Shown here piece after piece: positions 19,170 to 31,000 of a DNA stretch of 64,000 bases; the first letter of the stretch is position 1; each line of letters starts with the position of its first letter. The stretch lies in the NCBI GenBank assembly GCA_029990175.1, contig JARKIP010000064.1, positions 12,790,001-12,854,000 on the forward strand. The letters are read 5' to 3'. The notes beneath the pieces were generated by a model. It had not been told where the DNA came from and searched no databases. It saw only the letters and a list, made by a program, of their open reading frames with translations. A program made the translations under genes and the position numbers. The stretch comes from Petunia secreta (Eukaryota; Streptophyta; Magnoliopsida; Solanales; Solanaceae).

Positions 19170-20245
19170 CAAATTTATCAAAGCTTGAATTTGTGACACT
19201 TGACATATCCGGCAAAAACTATTTGTCATGGGTGCTTGATACCGAAATGCATTTGGATGCCAAAGGTCTTGGTGATACTATCAAAGGAGGAAATGAGACA
19301 TCAAGCCAAGATAAGGCAAAAGCCATGATTTTCCTTCGTCATCATCTTGATGAAGGATTAAAAACAGAATATTTAACCGTGAAAGATCTACTCGAATTGT
19401 GGACTAATTTAAAAGAACGGTATGATCACCTTAAAGCCATGGTACTACCAAGGGCTCGGGATGAATGGATTCATTTACGGTTACAAGATTTTAAGACTGT
19501 AACCGAATATAATTCTGCTGTTTTCAGGATCAGTTCTCAACTGAAATTATGTGGAGAATATATTGATGATGCTATGATGTTGGAAAATACACTCTCCACT
19601 TTCCATGCATCGAACATGGTGTTACAGCAGCAATACCGTGAAAAGGGATTTACAAAGTATTCTGAGTTGATCTCATTCCTTCTGGAGGCTGAGCAACATA
19701 ATTCCCTGTTGATGAAAAATCATGAAGCCCGTCCCACTGGATCTGCTCCATTCCCTTAGGTGAATGTGGGAGCACATGCTCCATTCCCTGAGGCGAATGT
19801 TGTAGCAACAAATAATGTGCTTGAAAGAAGGCAAAATAATTACCGTAGTAAAGGCCATGGTCGTGGACGCGGCAAGGGATGAAATTATACTCGTCGTCAC
19901 GGTGGAAATAAATATGAGAACAATAAGGGTTCTCAAGCTAATCCTTTAAAAGGCAAGAGTAATAATATTTGCCATCGATGTGGTGGAAAAGGTCATTGGG
20001 CGAAAGTTTGTCGTACGCCGGAACATCTTGTCAAGCTTTATCAAGCTTCGCTCAAAAGAAATGAAAATAATGTGGAGGCACATTTGACCTTTCAGAATAA
20101 TGACAATGGGACACATCTGGCACATCTTGCTGACAAGCATGATGAGACGGAGGCGTATCTTGCCGTAAAAGATGATGATCTTTTTGAAGACCTCCCAAAT
20201 ATTACCCATTTAGAAGCTGGAGACTTCTTTGAGAATCGTAACTGA
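19169..20245 (+). pseudogene. gag of element F (interrupted)
   Basis: Frame beginning with SNLSKLEFVTLDISGKNYLS; the expected start codon reads ATA. It contains the copia gag (UBN2-like) core: AKAMIFLRHHLDEGLK, LWTNLKERYDHLK, YNSAVFRISSQLKLCGE, LQQQYREKGF. Stops occur at about 19757 (TAG) and 19879 (TGA). After them the same protein continues to a zinc knuckle (CHRCGGKGHWAKVC) near 19975-20016 and a TGA near 20243. Confidence 0.8.
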
Positions 20246-20414
20246 AGAACTGATGTTGTAACTCGGGAATAAAAATAATAAAGAATAATGTTGTCTTTAT
20301 TTTATGTTTTAAAGTTAGGAAAAAAATGTCATATTTATTTATGTTTCAATGTTTAAAAGAACTTTTCTTGTACTTCATTTTTAGTATTTCTTACTATGTA
20401 ATTTTTATCTTTTT

Positions 20415-23400
20415 ATGAAGAAAATGGAAATTCCCCAGTCTTCAGTTGGATTCAAGCTCAATAACAAAGATATATGTCTCTTGGATAGTGCTACAACGCA
20501 CACAATTTTAAAGGATAAGAAATATTTTTCTTATTTGATTAATAAAGAGTCCAATGTTAGTACAATATGTGGTAGTACAAAGTTGGTTGAAGGTTATGGC
20601 AAAGCCAATTTATTATTACCTGGAGGAACAAGTTTGGCTATTGATGAAGCCATGTATTGTAGTAAGTCTCAAAGAAACTTGTTAAGAGTTTCAAGGATAT
20701 TCGCAAAAATGGCTATCATATTGAGACTAAAACTGATGGAAAGATTGAATATCTTTATATTACTACAATAAAGTCGGGTGAGAAATATGTTCTTGAAAAG
20801 CTCCCCGCTCTTTCCTCCGGTTTGTACTACACAAACATTGGTATAATTGAATCACATGCCATAGTAAACAAAGGGTTTACTGAATCAAATGATTTTATTA
20901 TCTGGCATGACCGGTTGGGCCATCCCGGTTATAAAATGATGCACAATATAATTGAGAATTCAAATGGGCATACATTGAAGAACCAAAAGATTATTCACTT
21001 TAAAGAATTCTCTTGTGCTGCCTGTTCTCAAGGAAAGCTAATTACTAGAGCATCTAAAGCTGGGATCAGGATCCCTGCATTTCTGGAACGTATACAGGGT
21101 GATATATGTGGGCCCATACACCCTCCATGTGGACCATTCAGATATTTTATGGTTTTAATAGATGTATCTACAAGATGGTCACATGTGTGCTTATTATCAA
21201 CCTGCAATATGGCATTTGCAAGGTTGCTTGCTCAAATAATAAGATTGAGAGCACAATTTCCAGATTATGCTATTAAGACAATTCGTCTTGATAATGCTGG
21301 TGAGTTTACATCTCAAGCATTTAATGATTATTGTATGTCAACTGAGATTACAGTTGAACATCCAGTTGCTCATGTTCATACTCAAAATGGTCTAGCAGAA
21401 TCATTTATCAAAAGCCTCCAATTAATGGCTAGACCAATGCTGATGAGAACTAAATTACCCATTTCAATATGGGGTCATGCTATTTTGCATGCGGCAGCTC
21501 TTGTTCGGATTAGGCCGACAAGTTATCATAAATTCTCCCCACTACAATTGGCTTTTGGTTAGGAGCCAAATATTTCCCATCTTAGAATTTTTGGATGTGC
21601 GGTATATGTGCCAATTGCTCCACCACAACGCACAAACATGGGACCCCAAAGAAGGTTGTTGATATATATTGGGTATGAATCTCCGGCTATTATTAAATAT
21701 CTTGAGCCCATGACGGGAGATTTATTTACCGCAAGGTTTGCTGATTTTCATTTTGACGAATCAGTTTTCCCAACATTAGGGGGAGAGAATAAGCAGCTAG
21801 AAAAGATATTGACTGGAATGCATTAACACTATCTTATTTAGATCCTCGTACAAATCAATGTGAACAAGAAGTTCAAAAGATAGTGTATTTGCAAAATATT
21901 GCAAATCAACTGCCAGATGTATTCACTAACCTACCAAGGGTTACTAAATCCCACATTCCAGCTGCAAATGCTCCTGTTCGAGTTGATGTCCCGGTAGGAC
22001 AATCTATAAGTGTAAGTGAGTCTAAGGCATGCTTGAAGCGCGGTAGACCACCCGGTTCCAAAGATAAAAATCCTCGAAAAAAGGAGCAATTGATCAAAAA
22101 GATCAAAATATAGAGGTAGTTGCTCAAGAAGAGAATAGAGACATAACAATTGATAAGTCCTCTTCAGGAGAGGCTCAGGTACCTGAAAATACTAAAATCG
22201 AAGAGATCTCAATGAATTATGTCTCTACTGAAAAAATATGGAACCGAAATGATATTGTTGTCGACAACACTTTTGCATATAATGTTGCTGTTGATGTGAT
22301 GCAACATAATGTGGATCTTGAACCAAAATCTGTCAATGAATGCAGACAGAGAAATGATTGGCCAAAATGGAAAGATGCAATTCAATCAGAATTGACTTCA
22401 CTTGAAAAACGTGAAATTTTCGGACCAATTGTCCGAACACCTGAAGGTTTAAAGCCAGTGGGTATTTGTGCGTAAACGAAATGAGAAAAATGAAGTCGTT
22501 AGATATAAAGCACGACTTGTGGCACAAGGATTTTCGCAAAGACCTGACATTGATTATATGGAAACATATTCTCCTGTGGTGGATGCAATCACCTTCAGGT
22601 ATCTCGTAAGTTTGGCAGTACGAGAAAAACTTGATTGCATCTAATGGATGTTGTCACAGCCTATTTATATGGTTCATTGGACAACGAAATTTTCATGAAA
22701 ATCTCCGAAGGGTTCAAAATGCCTGAGGCATTTAAAGGCTCCCGAGAAGCTTGTTCAATAAAGCTTCAAAAATCCTTGTATGGGTTGAAACAATCGGGAC
22801 GCATGTGGTATAATCGCCTTAGCGAATACCTGTTGAAACAAGGATACAAAAATAATCCAGTTTGTCCTTGTGTTTTTATAAAAAGGTCTGGATCTGGATA
22901 TGTCATAATAGCTATGTATGTTGATGATTTGAATATTATTGGGACTCCTGAAGAACTCCCAAAGGCAATGGAATGCTTAAAGAAAGAATTTGAGATGAAA
23001 GATCTTGGAAAGACAAAATTTTGTCTTGGCCTACAAATTGAGCAATTGCCTAAAGGAATATTTGTTCATCAATCTACATATACAGAAAAGTTCTTGAAAA
23101 GATTTTACATGGATAAATCACACGTTGAGCACTCCAATGATTGTGAGATCACTTGATGTGAATAAAGATCCATTTCGACCTTGTGAAACTGATGAAGAGT
23201 TTCTTGGTGCTGAAGTACCATATCTTAGTGCAATTGGTGCACTGATGTACCTTGCCAACAATACTCGGCCAGATATAGCTTTTGCTGTAAGCTTATTGGC
23301 AAGGTTTAGTTCTTCCCCAACTCGAAGATATTGGGATGGTATTAAGCATATACTTAGATACCTCCAAGGCACTATTGATAAGGGTTTGTTCTATTCGAAT

Positions 23401-23934
23401 GAATCCAAGTCACAATTGATTGGTTATGCCGATGCTGGTTATTTATCTGATCCACATAAAGGTGGGTCTTAAACGGGTTATTTGTTTACATGTGGAGATA
23501 CAGCCATTTCATGGCGTTCAGTGAAACAAACTATTGCTGCTACTTCTTCAAATCATGCAGAGATATTAGATATTCATGAAGCAAGCCGGGAATGCATTTG
23601 GTTGAGATTAATGAGTCAACATATTCAGCACATTTGTAGTTTTTCTTTGAAGAAGATTCCAACTATATTATATGAAGACAATAGCGCGTGCATTGAGCAA
23701 CTGAAAGAAGAATATACTAAAGGAGACAGAATAAAACACATTTCACCAAAATTCTTTTTCACTCATGATATTCAGAATATTAGTGAAATAGATGTTCAAC
23801 AAATACGGTCGAGTGATAATCTGGCGGATTTGTTTACCAAGGCATTACCAACCTCAACATTTGAGAAGCTTGTTTACAAGATTGGAATGCGTCGTCTTCG
23901 AGATGTCAAGGAGTGTCTTCATCAGGGGGAGTAA
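20415..23934 (+). pseudogene. pol of element F (PR, INT, RT, RNase H), multiply broken
   Basis: Protease motif LDSATTHTIL near 20480-20510. Integrase has WHDRLGHPG, CAACSQGK, GDICGP, LDNAGEF and NGLAESF (20822-21562). RT has RYKARLVAQGFSQ, then LYGLKQSGRMWY and YVDDLNI (about 22490-23150). RNase H ends at 23934 with ISWRSVKQTIAATSS. Breaks occur near 20771, 21562, 21825, 22112, 22475, 22640, 23156 and 23472, so no product is expected. Domain order (INT before RT) identifies Copia. Confidence 0.85.
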
Positions 23935-24134
23935 ATACGCGCTGTACTCTTTTTCCCTTAACAAAGTTTTATCCCACTTGGGTTTTACTTGTAAGGTTTT
24001 TAATGAGGCAGCTCTAAAAGCGTAATACAGGATATGTGTACTCTTTTTCCTTCACTAGGCTTTTTCCCACCGGATTTTTTCTAGTAAGGTTTTAACGAGG
24101 CACATTATCTTCCAAATGGTCATCCAAGGGGGAG

Positions 24135-24407
24135 TGTTACAAATACATGTATGTAATATAAATGTGGATGACCACTGCTCTCCACTACTCTACTTTTATT
24201 CATTTGTAACATATGATTTACTACCCCACGTTCTCCTACTTAATTCCTCATTTAGGGATGACTGATAACTTCTTATGTATTGGAGTCCTATAAATAGATG
24301 ACACTTTGTCTATGGAAGATACACTCAAACACTTTGAGAATACAAGTTCTTCCTTCTCCTCTCATATACTTTTGTCTTGTTCTTACTTTACTATTAGTTT
24401 TACGACA
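24135..24407 (+). repeat. 3' LTR of element F
   Basis: 273 bp from TGTTACAAAT to ACGACA, preceded by AAGGGGGAG. It keeps TATAAATAG (about 24289-24297), unlike the 5' copy. It lacks some internal bases seen in the 5' LTR. Confidence 0.85.
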
Positions 24408-25032
24408 TATATCTCTCATATGTAATTTTCTTTATTTGTAGTGCTATTTTTTGAAAAGTTCCCTTGATTCTTTCCCTTAAATATACTTTGGAGTTCAAAC
24501 GGGTATTTGAGCTCTTAAGGGAGTGATCTGATGTGGAATGGTCAATGCATATCATAAAAATTCATTTTTAAATTTCAGAAAGAGACAAAACCGTTAAGTT
24601 TATTTTTTTCATCTACTTAAGCTTAAACTTTTAAATTTTGATCGATAGAGTTTTCTCGATAAACCAAACCACCGCCAATATAAATATGGTTTCAAAATTA
24701 GGAAAAAGCTTTGAGCTCTGAACTTGATCATAGCATCTAGGCTAGGCTAAATTTTTAGCATTAGTATGATAAGCTCCTAGACACTGTTTTCTTTCTTTAA
24801 TTATTTCCATTTTTGGCTACCCACATTTTCGTTTTCACATGGGTAAAACTACAAACTTGGTGAGAAATTGGACCCCCGCAAATTTGAGCTAGTCATAGTT
24901 GGCTTACCCACCCGTTAATCCTGGTTTATCTGTATATTCATTGAACAAAATCCCCTTATTGCACAAAAACATCATTATTGCTTAAAGAATAAACACCAAA
25001 TTAATAAGCAAAAAAACATTGTCAACGTTGAT
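24408..25032. other. Spacer between element F and MATE gene 1
   Basis: AT-rich, with no gene seen. The right part should contain the 3' UTR and terminator of the minus-strand MATE gene ending at 25033, but no polyadenylation signal stands out. Confidence 0.35.
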
Positions 25033-28000
25033 TTAAGAAAGGAGCATCTCTGATTGACTAACTGGAGGTGGCTCCGACCAATTTTGCACATGCTTTCTAG
25101 CTTTTTCAGCCTGCCAATAAATGCAATAACAACATCAAGAACTTAGATATCAAAGGGTAAAAAAGGGGACACCAAGCTCCATAATTTTTCAATATCCTGG
25201 AAAGACATTACCTCTTTTTCCCAATCACAACGATAGGTTATAAAGGCTAGTATTATTGTCTGCAAAGCTGTTCCTCCAAAAATCATTCCCGCCCACATGC
25301 CCTGTCATTTCCAATTTTCATTTATAAGCACATAAAGAAATTAAACTCTAATATAAACTGTCAGCCTCCACAATATAAATTCACAAACCTTACGCAGTAA
25401 AATAAGCATAATCATTATCGTTTTTCTATGACTGATATATAGTATTAGCATTTTTACAGAGAAATAATGTAATCCCATTCAAGTAACAAAGTATAGATGA
25501 GTTTAATTTAACTAACACTGGTTAAAAAGTTTTCTAAACCATCTTGAAAAATAATTTCAAGTAACCTTTACAATAAGTGAAATTGTAATATATAACTTGA
25601 AAAATAAAGCAACTTATTTTTCACAATATGTTAAATTACACCGACAATGTAAAAATTTCGTTATTCTGACATACCTCAAGGCCAGTGTGGAGAACCATAC
25701 CCATAAGAACTCCAAGAGGGACCCCAACTAGGTAATAGCAACCTAAATTAACATAAGCCACTTTTGATTGCCATCCTGATCCAACAGCAACCCCTGTAAC
25801 AAACAAACACTTCTTAATTAAGTTTACTTATAAGGTTTCTTTAGTTATAAGTTAACAAAAATTAGTATATTTACCCGATAAAACTGGTTGAACACTGTTT
25901 AGAAGAATGGTGACAGCAAGAAGGTAAGAGATCTTCTTGACAGCTTTTAGGACATCAAAGCTTGATGAAAAAATTAGAGCAAATTTATCTTGATACATCA
26001 TTATTAGTACACAAAAGATTAACCCAATCAGGGTTGACTGTGCCACTGATACATATGTTGCGAATTTTGCTGCCTTTCCTCTTCCAGCACCTAATTCATT
26101 TGCCACTCGCACTCTGAAAAAACACCAGCAATGAAATAATGGATTTAGCTTATATTCGCTGACCTTTAAATGATTTTCTACCCAATCAGTGCAAGTTAAT
26201 ATGCACAGTGAAGTTACTCGCCATAGCCCATATATATATTTTAGATTACTCATTTTACTGATCTGACTAACATTTAATTACTTTTAAGGTAACCAGATAA
26301 CATATAAAACTTTTTAAACTGCGAAGCATATCAGGTTATTCATATGTACAACTAACTCAAGTGAATACAGTTTTCAGTCAATCTACCTAATAACTGAAAC
26401 TATTGGAAAGAACACACTACTGTTATATAAGTATTTAATAACGTTTTCAATAAATACCAGTTTATAGCTCTATCAAGCAGAGACGTATTCAACTAATGAT
26501 AGCTGTTGAACTATAGGGACTAAAATGTAATTAGCTAAGTTAGTTAGTTAGTTAGTTACTAGATATTTTAGTTAGTTAGAGTAGGATATAAATAGTAGTG
26601 GAGTTACTAAATGTAATCATCTTAGCTCATTATTTTCTCCTAGCTTAATAAACAAGCCAACTCTCTTTCTTCTTCCTCAAGTTTCAGCTCCATGGCTGCT
26701 CCCATAGCTGAGCTTCAACATGGTATCAGAGCCAGGGCACGCGATCTTCAGCTCAGCGAGTGGTAACACAATTTCTTCTCCATTACTCTGTGTCTGCAAA
26801 TCAGCAGTGTAGTTTTCTGTAGTTGTTCTTCCTACTTTGTTACTGTTTCATCTGCTACTGTTTGATTCAGTCTATTAGGACAGTTAAGAGCATCTAACTG
26901 TCATCACTGATTATAGAATCGATTGGAGAGTAGGCTTCTGTGATTCTAATTGAGATTGTGCACTGTGATTCCTTTCTCAAAATCTAGGTTGAAACCCTAT
27001 AGAGTGGATTGTTAGCTGTAAGTATGACTAATAATGTGAACATTGGATCTGTGTGGGGTGCACAAGCATTAGGATCTGTATCTGATCCATATGACAAAAT
27101 TCATCACAATCATCCACTGTATATACATCCTTCAGATACACAGGGATTAGTGTTGGTTTCTGTACAACTTCAAGGATCAGAAAACTACTCACTATGGAGC
27201 AAGTCCATGAAAATAGTTCTAACTGGAAAGAATAAGCTAGGATTTGTATCAGGAGTGTGTAAGAAGGAGAATTTTGAGCCTGCTTTACATGATCTATGGG
27301 ATAGGTGCAATGCCATTGTGTTGGCATGGATTATGAACACAGTATCTAAGGACTTGTTGAGTACTGTGATCTATGCATCAGATGCATATAGTGTTTGGGA
27401 GGACCTTAGGGAAAGGTTTGACAAGGTTAATGCCTCAAGGGCTTTCTACCTGCATCAGGAGATTGCAACCTTGACACAAGGAACATCATCAGTATCAAAC
27501 TACTTTTTAAGGCTTAGAGTTCTGTGGGATGAGCTTGAAGCTCTTATACCTCCTCCATCCTGTAGTTGTCCTGAATCCAAGGAGTATACACAACATTTTC
27601 AGATGCAGAAGTTGTGGCAATTCCTTATGGGACTAAATGAATCTTACACTCAGACAAGAAGCCAAGTACTGATGACTACACCCCTCCCAAACCTGAATCA
27701 AGCCTATGCTATGATTATCACAGTGGAAAGTCAAAGATTGCATACTGCAAACTCATCTTTTGAGACTGGCCCTCATGATCCTACTGCTCTCCTAAGCAAC
27801 AACCTGAACAGGGTAACTATAATGGGAATACTAACTATAACAGAACCAGAGGTAACTACAACAAGAACAGGCCTAACAAGCCTCCTGTTCAATGTGACTA
27901 TTGCTCAAAGAAGGGACACACTAGAGAAGGGTGCTTCAAGCTAATTGGGTATCCTGATGACTTCAAGGGTAAGAAGAACAACTGGGGAAACCAAGGACAA

Positions 28001-31000
28001 CAGAACCAAGCCAATGCAGCTAGCTACAATGACAACAACTTCAGTGATGCACATCCACAGGGGTTTTCTCCAGCCTATTGTAACAGAACTGATCCCATGA
28101 CACAACACTATTCAAAAGGAGGTCCTAACTTCTCATCTCAAGGAAATGGTACTCCATACTACAATGGCTATAATTCAATGGCAGGCCCTTCTCATGCACC
28201 ACCACCAGCTCTCACACAGGATCAGTACAGTCAGATTATTCAGATGCTAAACAAAGGAAAGTATGTAGATCATGAAGCTAATGCAGCTAATGCAGGTACA
28301 GTAAGTGCTTTCATGTCTAATCTAGTCCAAAGTAACTGGATAATAGACACTGGAGCCTCAAATCACATGGTCAATAACCTGAACCTGCTAACCAAGCATC
28401 AGGCTATCATAAACAGTGATAGGAGTAAAGTGAGTCTACCTAATGGTGATAAAGTTGACATTACACATACAGGAGAGTCCATTATTCTTGAGGATCAGCA
28501 TGTGAATAATGTTCTGTACATCCCAGAGTTTAAGTACAATCTCCTTTCAGTGTCTCAAATCACTAAAGCATTAGGGTGTATGGTGGCCTTTTATCCTGAC
28601 TTATGTGTTTTTCAGGACCTCTCAAGTGGGAAGGTATTGGGGATTGGTAAGGAGGATCATGGCCTGTATCTACTTAAAGGGGAAGTTCAGAACAAGTCTT
28701 CAGCTCAGCACACTGCCTTGCATGCTGAAGATAAAAGATCAGCAGTCTACATAGATAATTCTGTACCTAGCACTTGTAATAAAGTCTGTTCCAATAGTCC
28801 TAGAAACTGTGTGACAACTACTATGCCTAGTACTTGTGAAATATCTGCTCTATGGCATAAGAGACTAGGTCATGCACCTCTCCAAGTTGTAAAATCTGCC
28901 TTGAATAATGTACAGTTACAAGATCATCATTGTTCTGTTTGTCCAGTTGCAAAACAATCAAGACTACCTCTTCCTCTAAGCAAACATAGATCTATTTCAC
29001 CTTTTGACATTGTGCATGCTGATATCTGGGGACCCTACAGGGTATCTACTCATGATAATAAGAGGTTCTTTTTGACTTTAGTTGATGATTTTTCAAGGTA
29101 TACTTGGGTATTCCTGTTGTGTAGCAAATCAGACTCTGTAGTGGTACTGAGACACTTTCTATTGCTTGTGAGGAACCAGTTCCAATGTGGAGTTAAGTGT
29201 CTCAGGTCAGACAATGGTACTGAATTTCTCAATGCTCAAGTTCAAGATCTACTCAGAGACTTTGGGGTACTTCATCAGACCTCCTGTGTCTACACTCCTC
29301 AGCAAAATGGAGTTGTAGAAAGAAGGCACAAGTACATTTTAGATATGGCCAGGGCCCTGAGGTTTCAAGCCTTTGTACCTTTGAGATTTTGGGGAGAATG
29401 TGTCAACACTGCAGTTTATACTCTCAACAGACTGCCTACAGTTCTATTAAATGGAAAATCTCCTTTTGAGAAACTGTTTAACAAACCACCATCCTTGCAC
29501 CATCTCAGGGTATTTGGGAGTCTAGTTTATGCCTCAGTCATCAGAAAACATGACAAGTTCTCTCCCAGAGCCATTTCAGCAGTACACTTAGGCTATTCTC
29601 TTAGTCAGAAAGGCTACATTCTCTATGATCTCCACACTCAGACAGTGTTTGTTAACAGGGATGTCATTTTTAAGGAAGATGTATTTCCTTTCAAGAACCT
29701 GAACATCACTCATTCACCTATGTTTCCAATACTGGATCTGCAAGAGTTAGATCCTCCACATACATCAGCCAGGACACCTGTCTCAGATGCTCCTACTCTT
29801 CCTACTTCTCCTATTACACCTACTCCATCACCATCCTCTACAGTATCACCTCCTGCACCACCTATTAACACTGTTGCATCTCCTCCCTCCATCTCTGTTC
29901 CAACTTCCTCAGCTCCTACCACTGGTAGGCCTACCAGGATGCCCAAGCAGCCAGCTTGGATGCAAGACTACATAGTACCACCAACAAAAACCTCCTGCCA
30001 GTATCCTATTTCCAATCATGTCTGCTATGACCATATATCTGCCTCCTATAAAGCTTCATTGGTTGCCTACTCAGCCATTGTTGAACCCACATCCTTTGCT
30101 GAAGCTAGCAAGGATCCTAAGTGGGTGGAAGCCATGAAGGCTGAGATCCTAGCTCTTGAAGAGAATCACACCTGGACTATAGTTGATCTTCCTGCTGGTA
30201 AAGTTCCTATTGGGTGTAAGTGGGTCTTTAAGGTGAAGTACAAATCCACTGGTGAGGTTGAAAGATATAAAGCTAGGCTGGTAGCTAAAGGCTACAGTCA
30301 ACTTGAAGGTCTAGACTACACTGAGACCTTCTCTCCAGTTGCCAAAATGGTTACAGTAAGAGCTGTGGTTGCCTTAGCAGCCTCTTCTGGTTGGTACATC
30401 TTTCAAATGGATGTACACAATGCTTTCTTACAAGGAGATCTTCTGGAGGATGTGTACATGAAGATTCCTGATGGCTTTGCAAGCCAGGGGGAGTGTGGGA
30501 AAGTATGCAAGTTGCAGAAGTCTCTATATGGGCTTAAACAGGCCCCCAGGCAGTGGAACCTGAAGCTAACTGAAGCATTACTGAGTATGGGGTTTGTCCA
30601 ATCCCATTATGATTATTCACTGCTCACTCAGAGAGTTCATTGTGATCTGGTTATAATACTGGTCTATGTTGATGACCTGCTAGTCACAGGAAGTAACCAG
30701 CACTTATTAAACAAGTAAGATTGCAGCTTCAGACTAAGTTCAAGATGAAGGACTTAGGAGAGCTGAAATACTTTCTGGGAATTGAATTCTCAAGATCTAA
30801 GAGTGGCATTCTTATGTGCCAGAAGAAGTATGCACTTGGCTTAATATCTGAAATGGGACTCTTAGGAAGCAAGCCTTCCTCCACTCCACTAGAGTTTAAT
30901 CATAAGCTGACATCCACTGAGTATGACAAGTATGTGAAGACAGAATACTCTGAACAAGATCACAGACTGAAGGATAGAGGAATGTATCAAAGACTAGTTG

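Larger units (their letters stand above)
18413..24407 (+). mobile_element. Element F: degenerate Ty1/copia retrotransposon
   Basis: LTRs 18413-18704 and 24135-24407 start TGTTACAAAT and end in ACA. The primer region after the 5' LTR reads CGTTATCAGCACGAAG, and the polypurine tract AAGGGGGAG sits just before the 3' LTR. Order gag, PR, INT, RT, RNase H is Copia. The flanks CATAT and TATAT are an imperfect 5-bp duplication. A longer match, ATCTCTCATAT, also occurs on both sides. Many stops and frameshifts make it an old, immobile copy. Confidence 0.88.
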
